Shown here piece after piece: positions 26,234 through 34,632 of a stretch of DNA of 64,000 nucleotides (within the stretch, counting starts at the first letter, position 1; every line of letters starts with the position of its first letter). The position numbers and the translations under genes were made by a program. The DNA is taken from assembly GCA_965601475.1 (NCBI GenBank), contig OZ271832.1, positions 310,001 to 374,000 of the forward strand, given 5' to 3'. The stretch is from JAWPMT01 sp965601475 (GTDB lineage Bacteria > Bacteroidota > Bacteroidia > Cytophagales > Cyclobacteriaceae). The notes below the pieces were generated by a model, which was not told the origin of the DNA, made no database searches, and worked only from the letters and a program-made list of their open reading frames with translations.

Positions 26234-27067
26234 TTAGACATTTACAATTGAATGACCAGAATGGCTATATTTTCTCAAGGCGTCGGTGTATTCAACAGGA
26301 CAAGTCATAGGCGCATGGTGGCCGCCCTTTGGAAAATCATGCCATATTGCTTGAGGATATGCATATAGAAGATCATCTAAGTATTTCCTCACATCCGTAT
26401 CATCATGGCTGGAGAAGATCACCGTTTCGCCATCCCATGTCGAAGTGTCTAATGGGTCTTCAGCAATGTTGCGAGCCATCGATGTGAACCCCTGGATAAA
26501 GTCCCCTTTTGAGCATTGGCCAAATATGCTATTGAAATAAAACTGGTGATATCCAGACCTGTCAGAATGGCCAAAGGCACTTAACCTTTCTTTGAACTTC
26601 TTCTCGAAAAATGAATTAGGAATGATTCGGAGTATCCAGGATTTCATTTTCATGCGCTTCACAAAAGCCCGATCTGGCAGGGTATTGTGTGACACCATCA
26701 GCCTGGAGATCCGCTGCGGATGGTATTTGGCAAAGTACTGCGCAATGAAACCACCATAAGAAATACCACAGATCGTCGCAGACTCAATGCATTCCAACTG
26801 CATGATATGATTGATCAGATCACAGTGAAAACGAAGCGATTCAGGAGGAAACGGAAAATGAGGGGCAATAATCCTAAAATCCGATGCTAGTTCTTTGATT
26901 TGATATGCCCACATGGCCGCATCAACAAAACCTCCATGTAGTAGGATTATTGGCGTATTATCTGGATTTCCAGCTGCAATGAACTTCCACTTCTGACTAT
27001 TGTAGGTAATCTCCTGGCTAGGGTATTCTTTCCTGAACTCGGCAAAATAGTGAGATGGCGCCTTCAT
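26234..27067 (-). CDS. alpha/beta hydrolase
   Basis: A 277-residue alpha/beta hydrolase without signal peptide. PIILLHGGFVDAAMW is the oxyanion strand-loop, GISYGG the nucleophile elbow, and PKGGHHAP supplies the catalytic histidine. The sequence resembles small esterases or lactonases. It starts 3 bp after the upstream fusion gene (stop at 27071), so translational coupling is likely. It would act in the cytoplasm with the ketopantoate-reductase/ATC-hydrolase fusion product. Confidence 0.88.
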   Translation of the reverse strand: MKAPSHYFAEFRKEYPSQEITYNSQKWKFIAAGNPDNTPIILLHGGFVDAAMWAYQIKELASDFRIIAPHFPFPPESLRFHCDLINHIMQLECIESATICGISYGGFIAQYFAKYHPQRISRLMVSHNTLPDRAFVKRMKMKSWILRIIPNSFFEKKFKERLSAFGHSDRSGYHQFYFNSIFGQCSKGDFIQGFTSMARNIAEDPLDTSTWDGETVIFSSHDDTDVRKYLDDLLYAYPQAIWHDFPKGGHHAPMTCPVEYTDALRKYSHSGHSIVNV

Positions 27068-27070
27068 GAA

Positions 27071-28723
27071 CTACTGATTTAAATGCGCATTTTCAGGTGC
27101 TGTACCCTTCCTATAGAATTCAAATAAGCAGTGGTCACTTCCTTTGGCGATGGTACATGACCTCCGGAATTCGCAATTCACGTCGTTCTCGATCGCGCTG
27201 TATCCTGCGATATCATGATCGCATCCAAACTTCCCCAGTTCGGGCACCTCCAACTCACCAAACAATTCAACATTGGCGCAACTGGTGATTTTGATTGTCA
27301 GTTTGTCCGGATCGTCCTGGTAATCCTCCATGTGCCAGGTTCTGTCCTTCGTCGTTCTTTCGAAAAGTGCGATGTTCATTTTCTTGAAATTCTCGAACAC
27401 ATCCCCGGAGCAATTTTGTAGATCTTTTACCTGGTAAATCATTGGCATGGAATGCTTTGCGAGTTCGTTCATAACTTCCGTCTTAAAGAACTCATAGGCC
27501 TCCTCTCTTCCCAGTCTTTTTGATAGTGCCAGGTAGAGCGCTGAAAAGGCAAACAGTTCCTTTTCAATCATCTCGCTGATCGCCCTCGCCTTCACAACTG
27601 TTGTCGGATTTTCTTTCCTCAGTCGTTTCTCAATCAGGAAAGTGTCGAGAAAGATCCTGACCATACCCCAAATACCGAATTTATCCTTTAGCGCTTTGAG
27701 CATGATCTGTTGCTGCTCCTTCAAAACCGCCTTCGGCATTTCCAGCGGTGCCCCGTACTTTTCCAACTCTTCCACCGTTCTGTGTGCGACCATATCCAGC
27801 AGATGGTGCAGATTGGGGGTCTTCACTTTAGTCTGCGCAATCAATGACCTGAACTCATGAGCCAACTCTTCCATTTCATCTTTGGCCGCCCGAATGTGCA
27901 TCATCATGGCGATTTCAGAGAATTTGGAGTCGAAAACCTTGCTCAGAATCTTCGTCAGTAAACCGACAGGCAACCAATAGAATAGCTGGAATTTGGGGTT
28001 GTAGCTCTTTTTCCAGCCGAGTGATTTCAAAACCCTCCCCGCTTCGCGCACAGCCAATACATATTGGCCGATCGTGGCTTTGTCCCTGGACAACAGATAG
28101 TTGTCCCCGCTTTGCAACAACGCTCCTGCAAGCGGAAGTACAAACGCCACGTGATACCTCAGCCAGCTGTCCATATCATCGACAATTTTGACTGGCACAT
28201 CGGCGCATTCGAACAGACTCTTGATGGCTCGTGTTCGATCATAGATCTCTCCATCCGGCTCACCAAGGATGACAGGCATCCTCGTGCCTCCGGGTTTTTC
28301 CGAATCGATGTAGTGAATGAGATGATCAATCCTCGATCCACCACCTCCGGGAAACCCGAATAGCACTTTGTCTTTGGGCAAAAACTTGAAATACTCGTCA
28401 AATCCAGCCGCATTGTTCCCCATGAAGAGTATATGATGCAGAGACTTGTGCTTACCAAGCATTGGGAGTAGTTTCCGAACGCTGTTCTTCCTCATGAGCA
28501 CAATTACCAGATCGTATTCATCTTCCTCGTGCAGCCGGTTGATGACCTTCACCTTTTCCGTGACCCGTTCTTCGGAAAACGCATTGATCAATGTCAAACC
28601 GTGCTCCCGCAGATAATCGTAGTGCTCACCACGTGCCAAAAGCGTGACATCAATCCCGGCTTTGTGAAACAAATAGGTATATAAGCTACCTAAAGGTCCT
28701 GCTCCAATGATTAGCGTTTTCAT
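27071..28723 (-). CDS. fusion of ketopantoate-reductase-like and ATC-hydrolase-like domains
   Basis: About 550 residues. The N-terminal half (1-310) is a ketopantoate reductase (PanE/ApbA)-type NADP-dependent dehydrogenase: LIIGAGPLGSLYTYLFHKAG, then VTLLARGEHYDYLREHGLTL and NNAAGFDEYF. The C-terminal half (from about 380) resembles the L-2-amino-thiazoline-4-carboxylate hydrolase family: the AFSALYLALSKRLGREEAYEFF helix pair, FGCDHDIAGYSAIE and CTIAKGSDHCLFEFYRKG with conserved Cys, Asp and His residues. ATC hydrolases open a thiazoline ring; family members of this type also occur as uncharacterised proteins. The start at 28723 is the first residue of the Rossmann strand. The upstream gene ends 1 bp away. 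Confidence 0.8.
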   Translation of the reverse strand: MKTLIIGAGPLGSLYTYLFHKAGIDVTLLARGEHYDYLREHGLTLINAFSEERVTEKVKVINRLHEEDEYDLVIVLMRKNSVRKLLPMLGKHKSLHHILFMGNNAAGFDEYFKFLPKDKVLFGFPGGGGSRIDHLIHYIDSEKPGGTRMPVILGEPDGEIYDRTRAIKSLFECADVPVKIVDDMDSWLRYHVAFVLPLAGALLQSGDNYLLSRDKATIGQYVLAVREAGRVLKSLGWKKSYNPKFQLFYWLPVGLLTKILSKVFDSKFSEIAMMMHIRAAKDEMEELAHEFRSLIAQTKVKTPNLHHLLDMVAHRTVEELEKYGAPLEMPKAVLKEQQQIMLKALKDKFGIWGMVRIFLDTFLIEKRLRKENPTTVVKARAISEMIEKELFAFSALYLALSKRLGREEAYEFFKTEVMNELAKHSMPMIYQVKDLQNCSGDVFENFKKMNIALFERTTKDRTWHMEDYQDDPDKLTIKITSCANVELFGELEVPELGKFGCDHDIAGYSAIENDVNCEFRRSCTIAKGSDHCLFEFYRKGTAPENAHLNQ

Positions 28724-28724
28724 A

Positions 28725-29027
28725 CTAGTTCTTTTTTTGATTCTTTTTGTTGCTAACACCACACCATATTTGGTGATTGACCATTCCGAACGCCCTAAGC
28801 GCATCGGCAATGCGGATACCCAGCACACTGCCACTGGCAATGGGCTTGTGCATATTGTGCGTCAGATGAACACTCAAGTCTCCTTCCACAGTGAAGCTTG
28901 AAAAAACATTGATCTTGGGAGCAGCTTGTTCCTGCTTTACGCCCGAAATCAGCTCTTCTAGCGATCGCTTCAATTCCTGAGTGATGCGATTTGCTGTCCT
29001 TACCTCTATGATCTCAAGCCATTTCAT
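28725..29027 (-). CDS. conserved hypothetical protein, first gene of the sigma-54-type operon
   Basis: A 100-residue protein starting MKWLEIIEVRTANR and containing a DLSVHLTHN strand and a LGIRIADALRAFGMVNHQIW helix. It looks like an alpha/beta cytoplasmic protein without known catalytic motif. I recall similar small proteins in anaerobes and Bacteroidota but cannot name a function. It overlaps or abuts the fusion gene (1 bp gap) and lies 41 bp downstream of a sigma-54-type promoter at 29069-29084. Confidence 0.7.
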   Translation of the reverse strand: MKWLEIIEVRTANRITQELKRSLEELISGVKQEQAAPKINVFSSFTVEGDLSVHLTHNMHKPIASGSVLGIRIADALRAFGMVNHQIWCGVSNKKNQKKN

Positions 29028-29068
29028 CTTCGAATTCTATTCAACGCGGTTGATTATGTTGTCTCTTT

Positions 29069-29084
29069 TACCAAAGGCATGCCA
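29069..29084 (-). promoter_or_regulatory. sigma-54 (RpoN) type promoter candidate
   Basis: On the minus strand the sequence TGGCATGCCTTTGGTA has a near-perfect -24 element (TGGCAYG) and a weaker -12 element (TGGTA for TTGCA) with the correct spacing. Its -12 end lies 41 bp before the start at 29027. The divergent gene encodes a sigma-54-dependent activator, which strengthens the call. Confidence 0.55.
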
Positions 29085-29133
29085 TGGTATTTAATCCACT
29101 GAATAACAGTTAATTACACACCAATACAGCATG

Positions 29134-29153
29134 CATCATTACCATATATGATG
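29134..29153. promoter_or_regulatory. candidate activator site for the sigma-54 regulator
   Basis: CATCAT and ATGATG form 6-bp inverted arms separated by 8 bases, about 60 bp upstream of the sigma-54-type promoter and directly before the regulator gene. The position fits an enhancer-like site; it is short, so chance occurrence is possible. Confidence 0.3.
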
Positions 29154-29154
29154 A

Positions 29155-30762
29155 TTGTCATTACCAAATACAGTGATTTGGCCTTCATTTGAACTCGAAC
29201 TGGCTGATCACCCAATGAACCTGGCAGATGAAAACCAATTCTTCAGAGATCTGACTCTCAGGATCTGCAGCAACCTTGAAATAGAAAAAGGGCTTTATGA
29301 GTCTTTTCTATGCTTAGAAAAGTACATTCCTACAGATAGATTGTATCTCCAGCGCTACGAACCTGAACTTCGATCGATGCGCATGGTTGCCAGGGCAGAC
29401 AAGGAGCGGCAACAGAAGATGAACCTGCTCATCACATTAACCCGTGAGGCAAAGCTGGAAATGGCAGCAGCAGCTGAAGAGCGGAAAGGCGGGAATTATC
29501 CCGAAGTCTTCGTCTTTAACCAGCCTCAAACCTCGGCGATATCCACTTGTATGCTCAATGCACTGAATGAACCACTATCATCGATAATGGTCCTTCCTTT
29601 GGTCATTGAAGAGCAGATGACAGGTGCATTTGTGGTGTTGGCAAGGGGTGAGAATCGATTCAATGAAGAGCATGTCAGTTTATATGCGTCCTTGAAAAAA
29701 CCCTTTACCATAGCCATGTCTAACTACATGGAGCATCAGGAAGTAATCAAACTCCAAAATATGCTGACTGATGAGAATCAGTTTCTCAGAGGCGAGCTAC
29801 ATCGCCTGGCAGGAGATGAAATCATTGGAACACACTTTGGCTTGCGCGAGGTGATGCAACAGGTACAGCAGGTAGCACCGATTGATAGTCCGGTCTTGCT
29901 TTCCGGAGAAACGGGCGTAGGCAAAGATGTGATTGCTAATGCTATTCATTTCTCCTCCAAAAGAAATGATGGACCTTTCATTAGTGTGAACTGTGGGGCC
30001 ATCCCAGAGTCATTGATAGACAGTGAACTCTTTGGTCATGAAAAGGGCGCCTTTACCGGGGCGATGACGCAAAAGAAAGGGCGTTTTGAAAGAGCAAATG
30101 GTGGGACGATCTTTCTGGATGAAATCGGGGAACTGCCATTTGAGGCCCAGGTGAGGCTATTGAGGGTGATACAAAACAAAGAAATTGAGCGGGTGGGTGG
30201 TACACAAACCATCACCTTGGACATTCGCATTATCGCTGCAACGAACAAGAACCTTGAAGATCTGGTATCAGAAGGGAAATTCAGGGAGGATTTATGGTTC
30301 AGGCTCAATGTCTTCCCTATCTGGATTCCTCCCTTACGTGAACGTAAGCAGGACCTTCCCGCACTGCTGCAGCACTTCATTCATACGAAAACGAAGGAGC
30401 TAAAACTACCTGCTATACCCGAACTCTCTCCCGCAGCTGTAGAGAGCTTGTTTGAATACGATTGGCCGGGCAATGTAAGAGAACTTCAAAATATTGTCGA
30501 AAGAGCACTCATCATCAATCCTGCAGGTCCACTCTCCTTTGGTCGGATATTGAGACCTAGTTTGAATAGTAGATCAAATAACAAGAGGTCAGATAACCTG
30601 GATGAAATGATCACTCGCCATATTCAGCAGGTACTGAATAAAACCTCGGGTAAGATCCATGGACCTGGAGGTGCCGCTGAAAGGCTTGGTGTAAACGCCA
30701 ATACCCTGAGAAACAGAATGAACAAGCTGGGCATAGACTACAAAAAAGACCGCATCACCTGA
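29155..30762 (+). CDS. sigma-54-dependent Fis-family transcriptional activator with GAF-like domain
   Basis: A 535-residue bacterial enhancer-binding protein. Residues about 20-190 resemble a GAF sensor domain, followed by a short coiled coil and an AAA+ domain with Walker A GETGVGKD (251-258), the sigma-54-contacting GAFTGA loop (298-303), Walker B FLDEIGELP and an arginine finger region. The last 60 residues form a Fis-type HTH (ERLGVNANTLRNRMNKLGI). The TTG at 29155 is the longest start; an ATG at 29215 is an alternative. It is divergent from the KPR/ATC-hydrolase operon, whose promoter looks sigma-54-dependent. Confidence 0.93.
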   Translation: MSLPNTVIWPSFELELADHPMNLADENQFFRDLTLRICSNLEIEKGLYESFLCLEKYIPTDRLYLQRYEPELRSMRMVARADKERQQKMNLLITLTREAKLEMAAAAEERKGGNYPEVFVFNQPQTSAISTCMLNALNEPLSSIMVLPLVIEEQMTGAFVVLARGENRFNEEHVSLYASLKKPFTIAMSNYMEHQEVIKLQNMLTDENQFLRGELHRLAGDEIIGTHFGLREVMQQVQQVAPIDSPVLLSGETGVGKDVIANAIHFSSKRNDGPFISVNCGAIPESLIDSELFGHEKGAFTGAMTQKKGRFERANGGTIFLDEIGELPFEAQVRLLRVIQNKEIERVGGTQTITLDIRIIAATNKNLEDLVSEGKFREDLWFRLNVFPIWIPPLRERKQDLPALLQHFIHTKTKELKLPAIPELSPAAVESLFEYDWPGNVRELQNIVERALIINPAGPLSFGRILRPSLNSRSNNKRSDNLDEMITRHIQQVLNKTSGKIHGPGGAAERLGVNANTLRNRMNKLGIDYKKDRIT

Positions 30763-30887
30763 TTTCCCCTTCTCAGAGAAAAATTGGACAGGCTCCTTCC
30801 GGCCACAATGACTTGTTCAACTCAAGCCGGAGCATGCCCCTGGCCTTTTGATTATTTGCCACATCCGGGACGTGCTCTTACATTGCT

Positions 30888-31277
30888 CTACTTCGCCGGC
30901 ACAGATGATGTCTTGTCCCATTCATACTTGACCAACGTCATGACCAATGCGATTTCTCCTATGAAATAGGCTTTCCCCAATAATGTTAAGCTACTCCATA
31001 ATACCACAATCAAGGAAAGCGTAATGATGCAATAACTGGTATTCGCGATGGCGATACCCCTCAGGAAAGGCTTCCAGTTGCTTCCCACCCATAGATAGCA
31101 GCTCAGAGAATAGACAGCAAAGGCTACTGCAACGGCAGCGAGTCCGTACAATATCTCTTGAGGCATGCCAAAATAGGGCTGGAAACTGGAAAGCACGATG
31201 CCCAGCATAATGGCCGTAATGATCGCTCCTATTCCATCTATGAGAAATACATTCTTGTATGAGACATTGGATAGCAT
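30888..31277 (-). CDS. small integral membrane protein
   Basis: A 129-residue protein with four hydrophobic helices (about 10-32, 42-62, 70-95 and 99-115). No family motif is recognised; it resembles short uncharacterised DoxX-unrelated membrane proteins of Bacteroidota. It lies 72 bp downstream of a Crp/Fnr-like gene and may be part of that transcript. Confidence 0.65.
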   Translation of the reverse strand: MLSNVSYKNVFLIDGIGAIITAIMLGIVLSSFQPYFGMPQEILYGLAAVAVAFAVYSLSCYLWVGSNWKPFLRGIAIANTSYCIITLSLIVVLWSSLTLLGKAYFIGEIALVMTLVKYEWDKTSSVPAK

Positions 31278-31349
31278 CGCATGTAGTTTTTTATGTCGCC
31301 AAAACTAGCGCGCGGTGTGTCCAACCGCTTTTGACTTACATCAAAAAAA

Positions 31350-31889
31350 TCACTTTCGCGAACGAACCCTGCTTAGTGTCTCCTGAGACATACCCAAAAA
31401 TGATGCAATGTGCCCAAGGTTTACTCTCTGGTCAATCTTGGGATATCTCTCCAGCAGTTGGTTGTATTTCTCTTCTGCAGAAAGCAAAGTGAGCCCCTCA
31501 AGTCGCTCGACAAGATCAATGTAGAGGTACATGGAGCACGCTCTTACGACGCGCTCCAAGTCCTGGTTACTCGTTAAGAATTCCTCCATAATTCGGAAGT
31601 CCATGATCAGAATGTCACTTTTCTCCAATGCCTCAATGGCATACCTACTTTTCTTACCCTTGATAATGCTATCTGCCGCGCCCACAATGCCATATTCCAG
31701 CGCAAAGTGCGAAGTGAGATCACGACCATCCTGGAAATAAAAGGACCTCAATGCACCAGCTTTTACCAAATACAGGTTGTAGTTGATGCTGTTGCAATGC
31801 TGCAGTATCTCCCCTTTTTCCACTTGTTGATAGGTAATTATCGGGGAGAAACGATCTTCAATAATTGTGAAGAGTGCTTTGATGTCCAT
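31350..31889 (-). CDS. Crp/Fnr family transcriptional regulator
   Basis: About 179 residues with a cyclic-nucleotide-binding-type domain (NSINYNLYLVKAGALRSFYF, RYAIEALEKSDILIMDF) and a C-terminal helix-turn-helix (LGHIASFLGMSQETLSRVRSRK). The ATG at 31889 is taken over a TTG one codon earlier. The dioxygenase-like lipoprotein gene ends 41 bp upstream in the same direction. Like the other two Crp/Fnr-like proteins in the window it lacks an obvious cAMP-contacting motif. Confidence 0.88.
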   Translation of the reverse strand: MDIKALFTIIEDRFSPIITYQQVEKGEILQHCNSINYNLYLVKAGALRSFYFQDGRDLTSHFALEYGIVGAADSIIKGKKSRYAIEALEKSDILIMDFRIMEEFLTSNQDLERVVRACSMYLYIDLVERLEGLTLLSAEEKYNQLLERYPKIDQRVNLGHIASFLGMSQETLSRVRSRK

Positions 31890-31930
31890 CAAAGAAATTG
31901 CTCGTTAAAATGTCGATCTATGAACAGCAT

Positions 31931-32566
31931 TTATTCATATCCGGTTATGTTTAGGCCCAAGACTATGTTCCTGCGAGCCGTGAGCAAGCCATTCTCTTCC
32001 ATGAGCGTGACCATTCCACCACCACCACGCTTGCTCGCGGAATTGCCCGCACGCTCATCAAGTAGCGGGTCACCTTCAAAAACGTAATTGTCGAGGTAGT
32101 ATGGGATTGTTTCCGGCTCCTTTACATAAATATGAATGTGCGCAGGCTCCTGCATATCCGGATAATGAGCTGGCCGGAAAGTGTAGAAGGTGAATTCTCC
32201 GTTGTCGTTTGTCTTCATCCAACCCCGGTGCTGTCCATGTCTATGCTCCCACCCCACCGGCTCATCACTGGGTTGATAAATCCCTTTCCTGTCCACGTGA
32301 TAAACGTAGACAATGATACCTTTCGCTGGCGTCTTACCATCCCTTTTGAAAACAGTTCCTGTAACTCTTACCTTGGGCTCGTTTTCAGCGAAACCAGGTA
32401 GCGTGTCGGTAGAAGTAAGCTTGTCCGCAACAAGTTGGTAATCCATCAAGGCTTCACAATCGCCACAGGGACCCCCCACAACCCTTTCCTTGTCCGCACC
32501 AACCTGGCTACGACACGCAATGGCCAAATACATAATCAGAAATGCCAACTTGTATCCTTTCATCAT
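31931..32566 (-). CDS. intradiol ring-cleavage dioxygenase-like lipoprotein
   Basis: A 211-residue protein with a lipobox (IACRS, Cys18). The core matches intradiol dioxygenases: VRVTGTVFKRDGKTPAKG, then VYVYHVDRKGIYQ supplying tyrosine ligand candidates, RGWMKTNDNGEFTFYTFRPAHYP, and EPAHIHIYV supplying the H-x-H iron ligands. The family cleaves catechols using non-haem Fe(III); exported lipoprotein members are uncharacterised. It precedes a Crp/Fnr-like regulator gene in the same direction. The real substrate is unknown. Confidence 0.83.
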   Translation of the reverse strand: MMKGYKLAFLIMYLAIACRSQVGADKERVVGGPCGDCEALMDYQLVADKLTSTDTLPGFAENEPKVRVTGTVFKRDGKTPAKGIIVYVYHVDRKGIYQPSDEPVGWEHRHGQHRGWMKTNDNGEFTFYTFRPAHYPDMQEPAHIHIYVKEPETIPYYLDNYVFEGDPLLDERAGNSASKRGGGGMVTLMEENGLLTARRNIVLGLNITGYE

Positions 32567-32639
32567 TTCGCTATTTCATCAATTGGTTTTTGAATATAAC
32601 AGTTCTACTATAGTGGTAAACTGCAAGGCTGAAATGCAG

Positions 32640-32996
32640 TCAGGTACCCTGTTCAACGGGCAAACCGCTGGAAATCCAGCCGCTGATCCCAGCCGACATC
32701 ACTTTTACATTAGAATAACCCATCTTCTCCGCTCTGCGGGCGGCTTTGGGTGCTTTTCTACACATGGGATTGGAGCAGTAAAAAATCACATCTGAGGCCT
32801 TCTCAGTTGGTAGGTCGCTGTCGGAAAATGATTCCGGATCGAGATGCGTGGCGGTAGGTACATGCGCTCTACGCCAACTTTGCAGCGAATTCACGTCGAT
32901 AATGGTTGCCCGCTTATCAGCGATCAATTCTTTGACTTGATTTGGCGAAACGGCATCAAGGTTCAACAGTTTGGAAAGCACATCAGAGAAGTTCAT
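32640..32996 (-). CDS. single-domain rhodanese-like sulfurtransferase
   Basis: About 118 residues forming one rhodanese domain: ATIIDVNSLQSWRRAHVPTATHL at the start and the active-site loop CSNPMCRKA with the catalytic Cys, then SAGISGWISSGLPV at the end. It should carry a persulfide on its catalytic cysteine. The second Cys in the loop could form a disulfide. The ATG at 32996 is chosen over a TTG at 33002. It ends 73 bp upstream of the dioxygenase-like lipoprotein start. Confidence 0.9.
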   Translation of the reverse strand: MNFSDVLSKLLNLDAVSPNQVKELIADKRATIIDVNSLQSWRRAHVPTATHLDPESFSDSDLPTEKASDVIFYCSNPMCRKAPKAARRAEKMGYSNVKVMSAGISGWISSGLPVEQGT

Positions 32997-33267
32997 AATC
33001 AAGACATTTTCAGTTTAACAATCAACCCTATGGTACCGAACAGGGGAAGTTTCCTTACAGCAGTGCTGAGATTATTAAACCTATTCTTTCGCTGCCAACC
33101 CTGACAGGTACATGGAACGAATGACCGATCATGCTTATAAATTGCTATTCAAGGGACCTTGTGAGCGGCTTTGAGTCATGGACTTCGAACTTCGGAAAAA
33201 ATTCCAGTGATCAAGTGGGCTATTTCATCGGCACCATCTACTACCTCACATGCTACCCAATGCTCAA

Positions 33268-33918
33268 CTAGCTGTCGAACCTTATCTCGGTAGTTCCTGC
33301 TGTATTGATCAAATTCCCCAGGTACACTTGACTACGATTGTGTTCATTACCAATAAAAACTTGCTCGAGTTCGAGGGCTCCCAACTCCCGCTGGAAGTAC
33401 GCATGGCTCAACTCCGGCGGAGAAAAAATCACAATATCATCGGTGATGTATTTCCTAATCTTATTCACCATACCGCCGAGTGGCGGGTTCCTGGTGACGA
33501 GATTATGCTCACTGACCTGAGTGTGTGGGTACCAATAGGGTATGTCATAAATGACGATGTCTGCCTTGATTTTTTCCAACACCCTATCATCAAAGACGTC
33601 CCCGGCCACGAGTTCCGCTAGCTGATACTGGCCCGATTGCACCAGGTTGGCCTTGCACATCTCCAGGACTTCACGATCAATGTCAACTCCTATTACCTTC
33701 CTAAAACCAGGAGCCAGGTATTGCAGGCTAATGCCAACGCTACAACATAGCTCCGCCAAAACGAAATCAGGATTTCCCAGTCTTGACCTCAGATACCTGG
33801 CATTTGAAGGATAATTCGAGATGAAGAGCGAGAATTTGTCCCCCTTAATATCCTTTGGATAACCTCTTCTTTCTATGATGTCTTGTATGGAAATGTCGTC
33901 GTAAGCCATTGTTCGCAT
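33268..33918 (-). CDS. class I SAM-dependent methyltransferase
   Basis: About 216 residues with a seven-beta-strand methyltransferase fold. Motif I appears as AELCCSVGISLQYLA, motif II as VIGVDIDREVLEMC, and the catalytic/substrate motif as VIYDIPYW, reminiscent of the DPPYW of N-methyltransferases such as the TGS1-like group. The substrate is unknown. The start is ambiguous: TTG at 33945, ATG at 33918 or ATG at 33909; 33918 is chosen. The next gene upstream on this strand ends at 33963. Confidence 0.8.
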   Translation of the reverse strand: MRTMAYDDISIQDIIERRGYPKDIKGDKFSLFISNYPSNARYLRSRLGNPDFVLAELCCSVGISLQYLAPGFRKVIGVDIDREVLEMCKANLVQSGQYQLAELVAGDVFDDRVLEKIKADIVIYDIPYWYPHTQVSEHNLVTRNPPLGGMVNKIRKYITDDIVIFSPPELSHAYFQRELGALELEQVFIGNEHNRSQVYLGNLINTAGTTEIRFDS

Positions 33919-33962
33919 CCTCAGCAGATCAATTCCCTCAGACAAAGAAAAGCGGTTGCTGC

Positions 33963-34442
33963 CTATTCAAGGCGTTTCATTGGAAATGTCTGTGCGCGTT
34001 GTTCTCCATCCTTTATTCCGGAGATTTCGGCTACCAATGAATCCTGGCTGATTTTGGTATAAGTAATCACCTGTGGAAAATCGTGTTTCGGATTCTCAAA
34101 CACCAACTGTGTATCAGAAGAGCGTGTACTTAGAAAAGGAACTGGTGAGGCGTTGTTCTGATTGTTGACGGTGGGTATATAGAATAATCCATCCTGTTTG
34201 CTCACCAGCGCTATGGTTTCGAAAACAAGGGTGTCCTTTTCTTTGACCATGTAACTCTGCCCGGAAAATTCACTTTCACTTTTTCTGGTCCATGTTTCAT
34301 AGATACTGCCTGTTGAGATTTTGTTTTCCCAGGTTCCAATAAGCCATTGTGCCTGTTCGATCTCATTGACTTGTTTCATGATCCAGGCATCAATGAGTAT
34401 CAGACCAGCTATAGCGATACAAAGTTTTATTGTTCTCTTCAT
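33963..34442 (-). CDS. DUF6265-like small exported protein
   Basis: A 159-residue protein with an N-terminal hydrophobic helix (LCIAIAGLILIDAWI) and a beta-barrel-like domain typical of the DUF6265 group: WLIGTWENKI, YETWTRKSESEFSGQSY, FENPKHDFPQVITY and AEISG. These proteins are common in Bacteroidota as periplasmic lipocalin-like domains of unknown function. It lies 45 bp upstream of the methyltransferase gene and is probably co-transcribed. Confidence 0.75.
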   Translation of the reverse strand: MKRTIKLCIAIAGLILIDAWIMKQVNEIEQAQWLIGTWENKISTGSIYETWTRKSESEFSGQSYMVKEKDTLVFETIALVSKQDGLFYIPTVNNQNNASPVPFLSTRSSDTQLVFENPKHDFPQVITYTKISQDSLVAEISGIKDGEQRAQTFPMKRLE

Positions 34443-34632
34443 CCTTCAATTATTAAATATGCTGTTGCGAAGTTGTGTTGAACAAGAAAACAATAATTGG
34501 AAAAATGGGACAGCCTGGCTTGCTCCATCAAAGAGCCAGGACAATTTCTGGTGATCGCCGCCTAACGCACTGATAGATTCCGCCAGTTCTTCGCAAGCGC
34601 ATCACCTATGGGGATTGGTTCTGATTCCAGAC

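Noticed and set aside
28724..28840. 39-residue N-terminal extension of the KPR-ATC fusion
   Set aside because: It overlaps the upstream 100-residue gene and precedes the first Rossmann strand MKTLIIGAG, which is the normal N terminus of this family.
29134..29153. Start of the sigma-54 activator at ATG 29148 or 29151
   Set aside because: Both are in a frame that ends after about 15 codons; the TTG at 29155 or ATG at 29215 is required for the long frame.
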